A stretch of 34,583 nt of DNA from Thermoanaerobaculaceae bacterium (GCA_025456225.1 JALOLB010000011.1:1-34583), one strand, 5' to 3'. Shown: positions 7,411-15,191, counted from the stretch's first letter. Notes: generated by a model not told the origin, from the sequence alone. A program made the numbers and translations.

Positions 7411-7820
7411 CACGCGTCGTGCTGGACACCAACGTCCTGGTGTCGTTCCTGACAGACCGTGACCCTCCTCAGCAGGCCCAGGCCGCACGCCTCTTGACCC
7501 GGGCAGCGGCCGGCGAGATCCAGGTCATCCTCCACCAGTCGGTGGCCATGGAGCTTGCCTACGTGCTCCGCAACCTCTACAGCTTGAGCTCCGAGGAAAT
7601 CTCGCCCCTGCTCGGAGATCTGCTGGCACTGCCGGGGGTCGTGGTGACCGACCGGCTGCCGTGGTCGACCGTGCTCGACCTGTGGCCGTCCCAGGTCCCT
7701 GACCTGGCAGACGCGATCCTGGCAGCCGTTGCCTCGGTTGACCGGTGCGATGCGATCGCGACGTTCGACAGGGCGTTCCGCCGCCGGATGGCGAAGCTCG
7801 GAGTGAAGTCGTTCTGGTAG
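7407..7820 (+). CDS. PIN-domain toxin (VapC-like ribonuclease)
   Basis: This 137-residue PIN domain has the expected acidic catalytic residues. They are the Asp of VLDTNVLVSFL near the N-terminus, the Glu of VAMELAYVLRN, the Asp of VPDLADAILAA and the C-terminal IATFDRAF. VapC-type toxins are Mg2+-dependent ribonucleases that cut tRNA or rRNA; the target here is unknown. Its ATG overlaps the antitoxin stop by four bases. It lies at the end of a two-gene operon flanked by repeats on both sides. It could be active, since no acidic residue appears missing. Confidence 0.88.
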   Translation: MTRVVLDTNVLVSFLTDRDPPQQAQAARLLTRAAAGEIQVILHQSVAMELAYVLRNLYSLSSEEISPLLGDLLALPGVVVTDRLPWSTVLDLWPSQVPDLADAILAAVASVDRCDAIATFDRAFRRRMAKLGVKSFW

Positions 7821-7857
7821 CTGCGCTCGCACCTGCCCCGGGGGAGGAGGCGATCGG

Positions 7858-7891
7858 CTCTCAGAACGGCGTCCAACGTGGCGTCTGAGAG
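7858..7891. repeat. Inverted repeat downstream of the toxin gene
   Basis: CTCTCAGA (7858-7865) and TCTGAGAG (7884-7891) are perfect 8-bp arms around an 18-base loop, 38 bases after the PIN stop. It could be a weak terminator or a protein-binding site. No U-tract follows. Confidence 0.4.
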
Positions 7892-7945
7892 GGTGTGACC
7901 AATGGCGCGAGGACGTTCGGGACGCCGATCGTGACCGCTGACACC

Positions 7946-8100
7946 GTGGACGTGGAGGTGGACGTGGACCTGACCGGACGTGCTACGAGCCTGACGTTCA
8001 CCGCGAGGCCGTCACCGAAGCACCCCGTGGAACCACTTCTTGCCTCACAACGCCCCGACGCAAGGGATCGGGTCCACGTCCACGACCAGGTCAACGACCA
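7946..8100. repeat. Family C stem-loop repeat, copy 1
   Basis: A GTGGACGTGG-type run at 7946-7969 is matched by its complement GTCCACGTCCACGACCAG at 8072-8089, about 100 bases later. The hexanucleotide-like GTGGAC repeat would read as Val-Asp in one frame. It occupies most of the 383-base gap between the PIN toxin and the RRM gene, which otherwise shows nothing gene-like. A second copy with the same layout lies at 9846-10019. Confidence 0.65.
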
Positions 8101-8203
8101 CGCTGCGACGTGTTCGTCCGATACCTCCAAGGGTCTCATGGGCGGGGCGAGCCTCCGCCCTTCCCGTACATGGCGAGGACGTGCGAAAGGGAGGCAGAAG
8201 GCG

Positions 8204-8602
8204 CTACAGCGAGCGCTTCTTGCCGCGGGCGCCGCGGCGGCTGCCCTTGGGGCGCGAGAACCGACCCTCGACGGGGAAGAAGCTCGGGCCGGCCGGCTCG
8301 CCGCGGTCACCACCTGCAGGCATGAATGGGCGACCTCCGGCGGGCCTCTCGCGCGGGCGGTCCTCGGCGAGATTGACCTTGAGGACGCGTCCGCCGACCT
8401 CACGGCCGTTGAGCTGGCGGACACCCTCCTCGGCCTCGGCCTGGCTCGCGAACTCGACGAATGCGAAGCCGCGAGGCTTGCCGGTGGCCCGGTCGTTGGG
8501 CATGTAGACGTCGACGACGGTTCCCGCGGCGGCCACCAGGGATTGGAGCTCCTCCTTGGTCGTGCGGAAGCTCAGGTTACCCACGAAGATCTTTGCTGGA
8601 AT
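8204..8602 (-). CDS. RRM RNA-binding protein, apparent AUU start
   Basis: This 132-residue protein carries a single RRM: RNP2 is KIFVGNLSF near the N-terminus and RNP1 is GKPRGFAFVEF about 40 residues on. A basic Gly/Arg/Pro-rich tail ends GARGKKRSL. Such small bacterial RRM proteins bind single-stranded RNA and are often stress or cold induced. Related proteins begin one to three residues before K-I/L-F-V-G-N. Here the codon at that point is ATT (8600-8602), with AGGAG 7 bases upstream. The frame has no ATG, GTG or TTG until a TTG 28 codons upstream, where there is neither SD nor homology. AUU is thus the best start, as known for infC. A sequencing error in one base is the alternative. Confidence 0.85.
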   Translation of the reverse strand: MPAKIFVGNLSFRTTKEELQSLVAAAGTVVDVYMPNDRATGKPRGFAFVEFASQAEAEEGVRQLNGREVGGRVLKVNLAEDRPRERPAGGRPFMPAGGDRGEPAGPSFFPVEGRFSRPKGSRRGARGKKRSL

Positions 8603-8680
8603 GGCCCTTCTCCTCTTTCCCCAGGTGCACTGGAGACATCCCCGCCTTGAGGCCGGGGAGACGATTGTACAACGATTGCA
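8603..8680 (-). promoter_or_regulatory. Leader of the RRM gene: -10 box, phased direct repeat and hairpin
   Basis: Read on the minus strand, TACAAT is a good -10 box (plus-strand ATTGTA at 8664-8669) with no clear -35. The plus-strand sequence ACGATTG occurs at 8661-8667 and 8672-8678, an 11-base phased direct repeat over the promoter. In the leader, CCCCGCC and GGCCGGGG (8640-8658) can form a stable hairpin. The SD AGGAG then precedes the AUU codon. The arrangement would suit autoregulation by the RNA-binding product, which is an inference. Confidence 0.4.
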
Positions 8681-8729
8681 AGCCAAACCTGCATCGGAGC
8701 TTGCTCGGCGCTCGGCGAGGCTGGTGCAT

Positions 8730-9746
8730 CTAGCAGAACCCGGCCATGATCCGCCACGCCACGAGCTGCTCGGTCATGGCGCGCAGGCGTCGGCACAGCA
8801 CCTGGCACATCAGCGCCACGAACCCCAGCATCGACGACGGGTCGGAGGAGGCGGCCTGCGCCAGGTCGACCCGGTTGATGGCCAGCACGGCGCACGCGCC
8901 GGAGTGTGCGATCGCGTCGGCGCTGCGCGGCTTCTCGTCGATCAACGCCATCTCGCCGAAGATGTCGCCGCGCCGGAGGATGGCCAGGGCCTCCTCGCCC
9001 AGCCCGGGAATCCGCCGGGAGATACGCACCTGGCCCTCGAGGACCACGTAGAGCGTGTCCCCCGGCTCGCCCTCGGCGAAGATCAGGGTGCCTTCCGGGA
9101 AACGCTTCGCCCCGAGCTGGGTGGCCAGCAGGCCCATCTCCGCGCCCGAGAAGCCCAGGCTGCGCAGGGTGAACCACTTGGTGGACTCCGACAGATCGAG
9201 CTGGTTGCCGTCCGCGCCACGCCTCTGCAACGTCATGCGCTGGCCGGGGGCCATGATCTCGTTCATCGCCCGGTCGGCCGCCCGGACCTTGTTGGCCAGG
9301 GAGGCCCAGAACGTCCGCATGAGCTCGAGGCCCAACCCCGGCTCGCCACGAGTCTGATCCTGGAGCTGCGAGGCCGGAAGGCGCAGCAGGGTGCTCGGCT
9401 CGTTGGCCCGCAGGCTCCAGCAGCGCGGCGCGCCGTCGATGTACGACACCTCACCGTCCAGGTCGCCGCGCGAAAAGGTGGCGGCGAGGAGATCGCCCAG
9501 CGGCGTCTGGCGCACCGCGGTGGCGGAGCCTGAGAGCACGACGAAGACGTCATCCCCGACCGTGCCCTCGTGGTAGGCCTCCGCGCCGGGCCGCAGGTGG
9601 ATCTCCTGGCCGGCCAGGCCGATCCCCTCGAGGTGGTGGCTGGCGAGGTGTCGCATGCTGGGGAAGCTGCGTAGCAGGCTCAGCAAGGCGGCGCGGCCGG
9701 GGGCGCCGGGTGGGCTGGAGCCAGGGTCTCGGGGGCCCTCGGGCAT
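8730..9746 (-). CDS. Protein with two cyclic-nucleotide-binding domains
   Basis: This 338-residue protein holds two cNMP-binding (CAP_ED) beta-barrels. The first (about residues 25-140) has EAYHEGTVGDDVFVVLSGSA and a degenerate GDLDGEVSYID cassette. The second (about 205-320) has FAEGEPGDTLYVVLEGQVRI and a canonical phosphate-binding cassette, GDIFGEMALIDEKPRSADAI. No C-terminal winged-helix DNA-binding domain follows, so it is not a CRP-type regulator. A signalling or scaffold role that senses cAMP or cGMP is likely. I chose the ATG at 9744-9746 because the upstream extension is only the translation of a repeat. The SD there is weak. It may be co-transcribed with the RRM gene, although that gene has its own leader. 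Confidence 0.8.
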   Translation of the reverse strand: MPEGPRDPGSSPPGAPGRAALLSLLRSFPSMRHLASHHLEGIGLAGQEIHLRPGAEAYHEGTVGDDVFVVLSGSATAVRQTPLGDLLAATFSRGDLDGEVSYIDGAPRCWSLRANEPSTLLRLPASQLQDQTRGEPGLGLELMRTFWASLANKVRAADRAMNEIMAPGQRMTLQRRGADGNQLDLSESTKWFTLRSLGFSGAEMGLLATQLGAKRFPEGTLIFAEGEPGDTLYVVLEGQVRISRRIPGLGEEALAILRRGDIFGEMALIDEKPRSADAIAHSGACAVLAINRVDLAQAASSDPSSMLGFVALMCQVLCRRLRAMTEQLVAWRIMAGFC

Positions 9747-9845
9747 GCCCTGAGAGTACACGACACCACGGCTCGCCGCCAACTGAGAGCGTGTACAGAC
9801 GTCGCCTGGAGGGAGCCGGGCAGCCCGCAGGTCCGCAGCGCCAGC

Positions 9846-10019
9846 GTGGACGTGGTCGTGGACGTCGTCGTGGACGTGGACGGGATGCACGATCGCGTGC
9901 AGGGGGTCTGGGAAAGAGGGTATGCAAGGGATCCGGGGCTGACGAATTACCGTGCTCCTCCTCTTCGTGCCTTGCCATTCGAGTGGTCCACGTCCACGAC
10001 CACGTCGACGTCCACGTCA
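9846..10019. repeat. Family C stem-loop repeat, copy 2
   Basis: The arms are CGTCGTCGTGGACGTGGAC (9863-9881) and GTCCACGTCCACGACCACG (9986-10004), which pair at 18 of 19 positions across a 104-base loop, with more GTGGACG-type repeat on both sides. It lies in the 502-base gap between the cyclic-nucleotide protein and the ferredoxin gene. The rest of that gap shows no gene. A weak promoter candidate for the downstream operon is TTGCCC (10170-10175), an 18-base spacer, and TACCTT (10194-10199). Confidence 0.65.
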
Positions 10020-10248
10020 CGCATCCCGCCCTTGGCGCCGAGCCTCTGGGGATGGCATGGCCCGATCGTTTCACACGCACGGAGCACACGCCAGGGACTG
10101 CGGAAACAGCCACCTCGGGACCCTCACGGCAACGGCACCTCCGACGGCGCACTGGACCGCCGTCGGGCCTTGCCCGCGATGCAGTGCCGATGGTACCTTT
10201 CACCGCACGCGGCAACCCGCCTTGGGCTGCCGCTCCAGGGAGAAGACG

Positions 10249-10683
10249 ATGAAGTACCTACAGGTCGACTTCGAGAAGTGCGACGGGGGCCGCCACTGCA
10301 ACCGCGAGTGCGAGGTGGCGTGCTCGAAGACCCTGTACAAGACCGGGGACGTCGCGTACTCGGCGATCCGCCTGCTGCCCGTCAAGGGCCAGGACGGCGC
10401 CCTCGCGATCAACGTCTGCAACCAGTGCGGCGAGTGCGTGGAGGTATGCCCCACCGAGGCGCTCAGGCAGAACAAGCTGGGCGTCGTCCTGCTCGACAAG
10501 AAGGTCTGCGTCGCCTGCTACATGTGCGTGGGCTTCTGCCCCACCCTCTCGTTCCGCCAGGTGACTGGCCTGCACGAGCCGGTCAAGTGCATCGTCTGCG
10601 GTGCCTGCGTCAAGGCGTGCCCGCGCGGCGCCTTGCAGGTCGCCGAGAAACCACAGCCCGAGCCGCTGATCGCTGCCCGCTAA
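10249..10683 (+). CDS. Four-cluster ferredoxin subunit of the aldehyde oxidoreductase
   Basis: This 144-residue polyferredoxin has four cysteine clusters. The first is atypical, C11-x5-C17-x3-C21-x3-C25. Three standard CxxCxxCxxxCP motifs follow: CNQCGECVEVCP, CVACYMCVGFCP and CIVCGACVKACP. It would pass electrons between the tungsten enzyme and ferredoxin or another carrier, like the small iron-sulfur subunits of AorAB-type and BamBC-type enzymes. There is no signal peptide, so it is cytoplasmic. The start is the ATG at 10249, after GGGAG. The catalytic subunit starts 10 bases after its stop with its own SD, so the two genes form an operon. The FAD subunit (AorC type) seen in some AOR operons is absent from the window. 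Confidence 0.88.
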   Translation: MKYLQVDFEKCDGGRHCNRECEVACSKTLYKTGDVAYSAIRLLPVKGQDGALAINVCNQCGECVEVCPTEALRQNKLGVVLLDKKVCVACYMCVGFCPTLSFRQVTGLHEPVKCIVCGACVKACPRGALQVAEKPQPEPLIAAR

Positions 10684-10693
10684 GGAGGACACG

Positions 10694-12886
10694 ATGGCCG
10701 AGGACTACACCAAGCGCACCGAGTACACCGGCGAGGCCGCCCAGATGAAGGCGGCCCACGTCCTCCTCAGGGAAGTGCCGTTCACGCCGTCCCTCCCCGA
10801 GCTCGGGTACAACAACCGCACGCTCCACATCGACCTGACGACCCTGACCGTGACCGAGAAGCCCGTGACGCAGCAGATGAAGGACATCTTCATCGGCGGC
10901 CGCGGCTTCGGGCTCTGGTATCTCTGGCAGGCCATCAAGCCGACCACCAAGTGGAACGACCCGGAGAACGACATCATCATCTCCCCCGGCCCGCTTGGCG
11001 GCAACACCCAGTACCCCGGCTCCGGGAAGTCGTTGGTCGTCACCCTTTCGCCCCAGACCAGCATCCCCATCGACTCCAACGTCGGCGGCTACTTCGGCCC
11101 CCTCATGAAGTTCTCCGGCTTCGACGCCCTCGAGATCCAGGGCAAGGCCGAGCAGGACGTGATCGTCGTCATCGACGGCCAGAAGGGCGTCGTCCGCATC
11201 GAGACGGCGCCCCTGGAGCCCTCCGACAGCCACGTGGCGGCCGAGATTTTCACCGCCGAGTACGCCGAGACCGAGGCGGACCGCCGCAACGTCTCGATCG
11301 TCTCCGCCGGCCGGGCGGCCGAGAACAGCCTCATCGGCTGCCTCAATTTCTCCTGGTACGACCTGCGCCGCAAGGCGACGCGCCTCAAGCAGGCCGGCCG
11401 CGGCGGCATCGGCACGGTGCTCCGGGACAAGAAGGTCAAGGCGCTGGTGTGCCGTGGCCCCCAGGTGCGCGGCGACATGAACCACCCGGCCGATATGGCC
11501 CGCATCACCAAGGTCGCCACCAAGCTCCACAAGGAGATTCACGACTTCGACGACCAGCAGTGCCACATGCGCCGCCAGGGCACGGCCCACCTGGTCGAGA
11601 TTATGGATGCCTACGACCTCCTGCCGGTGCACAACTTCCAGTACGGTAACCACCCCGACACCAAGAAGATCGCCTCCTGGATCTGGGACGCCCGCTTCAC
11701 CCAGGGCATACCCGACGGCTGCTGGTACGGATGCTCGATGGCGTGCTCCAAGGGCGCCGACGGGCACATCGTCAAGACCGGGCCGTACAAGGGCCACGTC
11801 GTCACCGTCGACGGCCCCGAGTACGAAACCGCCGGCGGCTGCGCCGCCAACTGCGGGATCTTCGAGCCGGACTGGCTGCTCGAGTCCAACTTCTACTGTG
11901 ACACGTACGGCATCTGCACCATCACCTTCGGCACCCTCACCGCGTTCATCATGGAGTGCTACCAGCGCGGCATCCTGAACAAGGAGCGCACCGGCGGCCT
12001 CGAGATGACCTGGGGCAACGCCGAGGCGCAGATGGAGCTGCTGCACCAGATGGCGCGTGGCGAGGGGTTCGGGAAGATCGCCGGGCTGGGCGTGCTCCGC
12101 ATGAAGCGGATCTTCACCGAGCGCGGCTGGGGCGACCCGCAGCTCCTCCAGGACATCGGCATGGAGATCAAGGGGCTCGAGTACAGCCAGTACATGTCCA
12201 AGGAGTCGCTCGCCCAGCAGGGCGGCTACGCCCTCACCAACAAGGGGCCGCAGCACGACGAGGCGTGGCTCATCTTCATGGACATGGTCAACAAGCAGAT
12301 TCCGACCTTCGAGGCCAAGGCCGAGGCGCTGTACTACTTCCCGCTCTTCCGCACCTGGTTCGGCCTCAACGGCCTGTGCAAGCTGCCGTGGAACGACATC
12401 GAGCCCGAGGACAACGCCCAGACCTCCGAGCCGGCCAAGGTGCCCGACCACGTGTACAACTACTGCGAGCTGTTCTCCGGCATCACCGGCCGCGAGATCC
12501 AGAAGCAAGACATCATCACGATGTCGGAGAAGGTCTACAACTTCCAGCGCGTCTTCAACATCCGAATGGGCAAGGGGCTGCGGCTGCACGACACCCCGCC
12601 CTACCGCTCGGTGGGGCCGGTGACCCGTGAGGAGTACGAGTCGCGCGCCGAGCGCTACGACACGCAGATGCGCGAGGAGATCGGCGTCAACCCGGACGGC
12701 CTGTCGGTCGACGAGAAGATCGCCATCACCCGCCGCTACCGCGAGGACCGCTACCAGAAGCTGGTGGACGCGGTCTACACGCGGCGCGGCTGGACGACCG
12801 ACGGCGTGCCGCCGGTGTCCAAGCTCCAGGAGCTGGGCATCGACTTCCCCGAGCTCGTGGAGGTCGTGAAGCAGCACGGCGGGTGA
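10694..12886 (+). CDS. Tungsten/molybdenum aldehyde:ferredoxin oxidoreductase family, catalytic subunit
   Basis: AOR-family enzymes interconvert aldehydes and carboxylic acids using a bis-tungstopterin and a 4Fe-4S cluster. The 730-residue protein has the N-terminal pterin-binding signature FIGGRGFGLWYL, SNVGGYFGPLMKFSGFD, and RAAENSLIGCLNFSW near GRGGIGTVLRDKK. The cluster region is C343-WYG-C347-SMA-C351, with a late NGLC (C562) as the expected fourth ligand, and CDTYGICTITFG as a D-x-x-G pterin motif. Classical AORs have CX2CX3C, so the CX3CX3C spacing is unusual. At 730 residues it is longer than the archaeal enzymes of about 600. The substrate cannot be read from sequence. The ferredoxin gene upstream and the ThiS/MoaD-like gene downstream support a working tungsten or molybdenum enzyme. 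Confidence 0.9.
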   Translation: MAEDYTKRTEYTGEAAQMKAAHVLLREVPFTPSLPELGYNNRTLHIDLTTLTVTEKPVTQQMKDIFIGGRGFGLWYLWQAIKPTTKWNDPENDIIISPGPLGGNTQYPGSGKSLVVTLSPQTSIPIDSNVGGYFGPLMKFSGFDALEIQGKAEQDVIVVIDGQKGVVRIETAPLEPSDSHVAAEIFTAEYAETEADRRNVSIVSAGRAAENSLIGCLNFSWYDLRRKATRLKQAGRGGIGTVLRDKKVKALVCRGPQVRGDMNHPADMARITKVATKLHKEIHDFDDQQCHMRRQGTAHLVEIMDAYDLLPVHNFQYGNHPDTKKIASWIWDARFTQGIPDGCWYGCSMACSKGADGHIVKTGPYKGHVVTVDGPEYETAGGCAANCGIFEPDWLLESNFYCDTYGICTITFGTLTAFIMECYQRGILNKERTGGLEMTWGNAEAQMELLHQMARGEGFGKIAGLGVLRMKRIFTERGWGDPQLLQDIGMEIKGLEYSQYMSKESLAQQGGYALTNKGPQHDEAWLIFMDMVNKQIPTFEAKAEALYYFPLFRTWFGLNGLCKLPWNDIEPEDNAQTSEPAKVPDHVYNYCELFSGITGREIQKQDIITMSEKVYNFQRVFNIRMGKGLRLHDTPPYRSVGPVTREEYESRAERYDTQMREEIGVNPDGLSVDEKIAITRRYREDRYQKLVDAVYTRRGWTTDGVPPVSKLQELGIDFPELVEVVKQHGG

Positions 12887-12891
12887 GAGGT

Positions 12892-12945
12892 TCGGGATCC
12901 GGGGTGCGGGGTCCGGGGTCCGACCCCCACCCACCCAAGCAAGGC
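12892..12945 (+). repeat. Family A repeat, short copy after the oxidoreductase gene
   Basis: GGATCCGGGGTGCGG and GTCCGGGGTCCG units start a few bases after the AOR stop, followed by the CCCCACCCACCCAAG tail. The organisation matches the copy after serC at 7010-7062, including the hairpin that follows. Confidence 0.75.
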
Positions 12946-12950
12946 AAGAC

Positions 12951-12977
12951 AAGGGCGGCGCGCGAGGCGCCGCCCTT
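12951..12977 (+). terminator. Terminator-like hairpin after the oxidoreductase gene
   Basis: AAGGGCGGCG (12951-12960), a 7-base loop CGCGAGG and CGCCGCCCTT (12968-12977) form a perfect 10-bp stem 64 bases after the AOR stop. No clear U-tract follows. It may terminate or stabilise the ferredoxin-AOR transcript ahead of the ThiS/MoaD-like gene. Confidence 0.55.
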
Positions 12978-13039
12978 CGTCATGGTCGAGCGGATGCTGG
13001 ATGGGGCGGTCAGGTAAGATGGCGGCGCGGGGGATGGCG

Positions 13040-13237
13040 ATGATCCGAGTCAACGGGGATCCGATCGAGTGGCACGAGGGGATGACGGTGCGGGACGTGC
13101 TGGTCGCCCGCAACTACAAGTTCCCGCTGATCATCGTCACCGTCAACAGCCACCTGGTGCGGCGCGAGGCCTACGACACCACCGTCGTCCCGGACGAGTC
13201 CAGTGTCCGCGTCGTCCACCTCATGTCCGGCGGATAG
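13040..13237 (+). CDS. ThiS/MoaD-like sulfur-carrier protein
   Basis: This 65-residue beta-grasp protein (MIRVNGDPIEWHEGMTVRDV) ends in the Gly-Gly tail (LMSGG) that is adenylated and thiocarboxylated in ThiS/MoaD proteins. MoaD supplies the dithiolene sulfurs of molybdopterin or tungstopterin; ThiS supplies thiazole sulfur. Its place right after the AOR catalytic gene favours a pterin-cofactor role, but the sequence alone does not rule out ThiS. I chose the ATG at 13040 because GGGGGA precedes it at a suitable distance; an ATG two codons upstream (13034) is possible. It is separated from AOR by a repeat and a hairpin, so it may be transcribed separately or by read-through. Confidence 0.8.
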   Translation: MIRVNGDPIEWHEGMTVRDVLVARNYKFPLIIVTVNSHLVRREAYDTTVVPDESSVRVVHLMSGG

Positions 13238-13261
13238 AAGCCGTCCACAGCTCGGCTGCCC

Positions 13262-13322
13262 AGCCCGGACCCCAACCCACCAGACAGTCGGTGGATCCGC
13301 CCGGCTGCTCCCGCCCCCCGGG
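13262..13322. repeat. Family A repeat, single reverse copy
   Basis: CCCGGACCCCAACCCACCAG is followed after about 20 bases by GCTGCTCCCGCCCCCCGGG. This matches the right-arm unit of the 3179-3600 array (GGACCCCAACCCACC, then CCGCTCCCGACCCCCAG). It fills the gap between the convergent ThiS/MoaD-like and FHA-regulator genes. Confidence 0.7.
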
Positions 13323-13324
13323 CG

Positions 13325-15136
13325 CTACCTCCGCTTCCGCCGCAGGAACCGGTAGTCGGGGACCTGGTACTCCTTGAGCTTGGCGATGAGGGCGCCCCGG
13401 GAGATGTTCAGGGTGCGGGCACCCTTGGACTGGTTGCCCTTCACCCTCCGCATGACCCGGTCGATGAGGAGCTTCTCGACGCGCTCCACCACCTGCTTCA
13501 GGTCGTCGGAGGCCAGCACCTCGGACGAATCCGCGGGCCCCGCGACGTCCCCCTCCTCCTGGCGCACCCCTCCACCGAGGAAGTGCTCGGACCGCACCAT
13601 CTCCCCGTCGGGCGTGGCGATGACGAGGCGGCCGATCTCCAGCACGAGCTCCGCCATCTCTCCACCGAAGTTCTGCGCCAGCAGGGTGTTGAGGCACTCC
13701 AGGGAGATCCCCTTGACGTCCTTCTGCTGCCCCTGGGCGACCGTGCGGATGAGGGCCGCGATGAGCCGCGGCAGATCCTCCCGCCGCTCGGCCAGGCGCG
13801 GCACGCGCAGCATGCGGCCCGAGAACACCATGAAGAACGGCATCGCGAGCTTGCCCTGCTGCACCAGGGCCAGCGGGTCCTCCCCGCAGGTCACCACCCA
13901 GCGCAGTGAAAAGGCGGTCAGCGTCTGGCGCTGCTGGGCAGCGATCACGCTGGCCAGCTCCGACTGGAGGGCAGCCGGCAGGGCGTCGGCGTGCCGGAGG
14001 ACCAGCACGCCCCCGCGACACCTGCCAACGGCGCCCCTGGCCTCCGGTCCGAAGGTGGGGTGGCCGGTGGGTCCGAACAGCTCCCTCCGCAAGGTGTCCG
14101 GCTCCAGACCCCGGCACTCCACCACCTCGACCGTCCGCCCGACACTCGACCCCATGCGGGTGAGAATGCGCGCCGTCTCGGTCTTGCCGACCCCGGGGGC
14201 GCCGCAGATCAGCACGGGCTCGTTGCCGAACGCCGCGGCCAGCACGCTGGCCCGCAGCACCTGCACGGCCTGGGAGGATCCGGGAAGCAACGCCTCCAGG
14301 CGGCCCGCGGCCTCGGTCTCCCATCCCGCACCCGGCGTTCCCGGGCGGCCCAGGCGACGCCAGCACACCGTCAGCAGTCGCCCCAGCTCACCCAACCAGA
14401 GCAGCGCCTCGTCCCCCACCCCTCCCGCCGGGCGGGCGGCGAGCACGGCCACGACCACACCCTGCTCGTCGAGGACTGGCACGAGGATCGTGCCGCCCCG
14501 GGCGTCGCTGAGGATTCCGAAGCGTCCGGTCGTGCGCAGCTCCTCGAGCCGATCGGGGCCGATCCTCGGCAGCTCGCCCGCCCAAACCGAGGTGAGGGCC
14601 AGCAGATCGCCGCCGGGCTCGACCTCGAGCACCGCCAGCTCCAGGTTGGGCAACGCCTCCCGCACCACAGCGATGGCCTGCTGCAGGGTTTCGAACCGGG
14701 GGTCCCGGAAGAGCTCGGTGAGCCGACGGCGATAGTCCACGAACCCGGCCGGGTCCGAGCGCAGGGTGAAGCCCTCACCCGCATCCCGCGACGCCGGAGC
14801 AGGAGCCACCGGCCTCGCCGGAGCCTCCTCCACCGTCTCCATGCCGACGTTGTCCGCACCCCGGAAGACGAGGGTGGCCCCCCCGAAGCGCAGGCGATCC
14901 CCGGGGTTGAGCACGCCCCGGGAGCGACGCTCGCCGTTGAGCACCACAGTCTGCCGATCCACCGTCACGAAGGTGAAGACGTCTCCGCTGCGACCGATCG
15001 AAAGGTGGCGATCCGCCACCCCCGGCGACTTGATCACGACGTCGTTGCGGCTCGACGATCCGACCGTGATCTGCGCTTTCGAAAGGCGATACGTCAGGAC
15101 GGCACCGTTTTCTGACTCCAATGAAAGCATCACCAT
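13325..15136 (-). CDS. FHA / AAA+ / Fis-type regulator, degenerate sigma-54 activator
   Basis: This 603-residue protein has three parts. The FHA domain (residues 1-95) has the phosphopeptide-binding residues G26, R30 and H44. A GAF-like region (about 130-285) follows. The AAA+ domain (about 300-510) has Walker A GAPGVGKTE with K318, and a C-terminal Fis-type helix-turn-helix (ARTLNISRGALIAKLKEYQV) ends it. This is the layout of FHA-containing NtrC-type activators. However, the GAFTGA loop that contacts sigma-54 is missing between RRELFGP and the Walker B strand. The Walker B itself reads GGVLVLRHADAL, without the usual D-E. It may act as a DNA-binding signalling protein without sigma-54 remodelling. 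The start at 15136 is set by SD GGGAG. It is divergent from the methyltransferase operon. Confidence 0.85.
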   Translation of the reverse strand: MVMLSLESENGAVLTYRLSKAQITVGSSSRNDVVIKSPGVADRHLSIGRSGDVFTFVTVDRQTVVLNGERRSRGVLNPGDRLRFGGATLVFRGADNVGMETVEEAPARPVAPAPASRDAGEGFTLRSDPAGFVDYRRRLTELFRDPRFETLQQAIAVVREALPNLELAVLEVEPGGDLLALTSVWAGELPRIGPDRLEELRTTGRFGILSDARGGTILVPVLDEQGVVVAVLAARPAGGVGDEALLWLGELGRLLTVCWRRLGRPGTPGAGWETEAAGRLEALLPGSSQAVQVLRASVLAAAFGNEPVLICGAPGVGKTETARILTRMGSSVGRTVEVVECRGLEPDTLRRELFGPTGHPTFGPEARGAVGRCRGGVLVLRHADALPAALQSELASVIAAQQRQTLTAFSLRWVVTCGEDPLALVQQGKLAMPFFMVFSGRMLRVPRLAERREDLPRLIAALIRTVAQGQQKDVKGISLECLNTLLAQNFGGEMAELVLEIGRLVIATPDGEMVRSEHFLGGGVRQEEGDVAGPADSSEVLASDDLKQVVERVEKLLIDRVMRRVKGNQSKGARTLNISRGALIAKLKEYQVPDYRFLRRKRR

Positions 15137-15162
15137 GGATTTCTCCCGCGACGACAAAATCG

Positions 15163-15191
15163 ATTGTACGGCCTCAGAGCAACTCGCGCAA
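15163..15191 (-). promoter_or_regulatory. Sigma-70-type promoter of the FHA regulator
   Basis: On the minus strand, TTGCGC (15186-15191), a 17-base spacer and TACAAT (15163-15168) make a good promoter. The predicted start is about 20 bases before the ATG. The rest of the 261-base gap to the corrinoid gene shows no further clear box; the plus-strand promoter of that operon was not recognised. Confidence 0.6.

Noticed and set aside
8730-9890. N-terminal extension of the cyclic-nucleotide protein (His/Val/Asp-rich)
   Set aside because: The extra 48 codons read through the GTGGAC repeat and beyond; the homologous protein starts near the ATG at 9746.
10610-12952. A 780-codon minus-strand open frame opposite the aldehyde oxidoreductase
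   Set aside because: It is a shadow frame of a strongly recognised gene, with low-complexity composition and no SD or motif.
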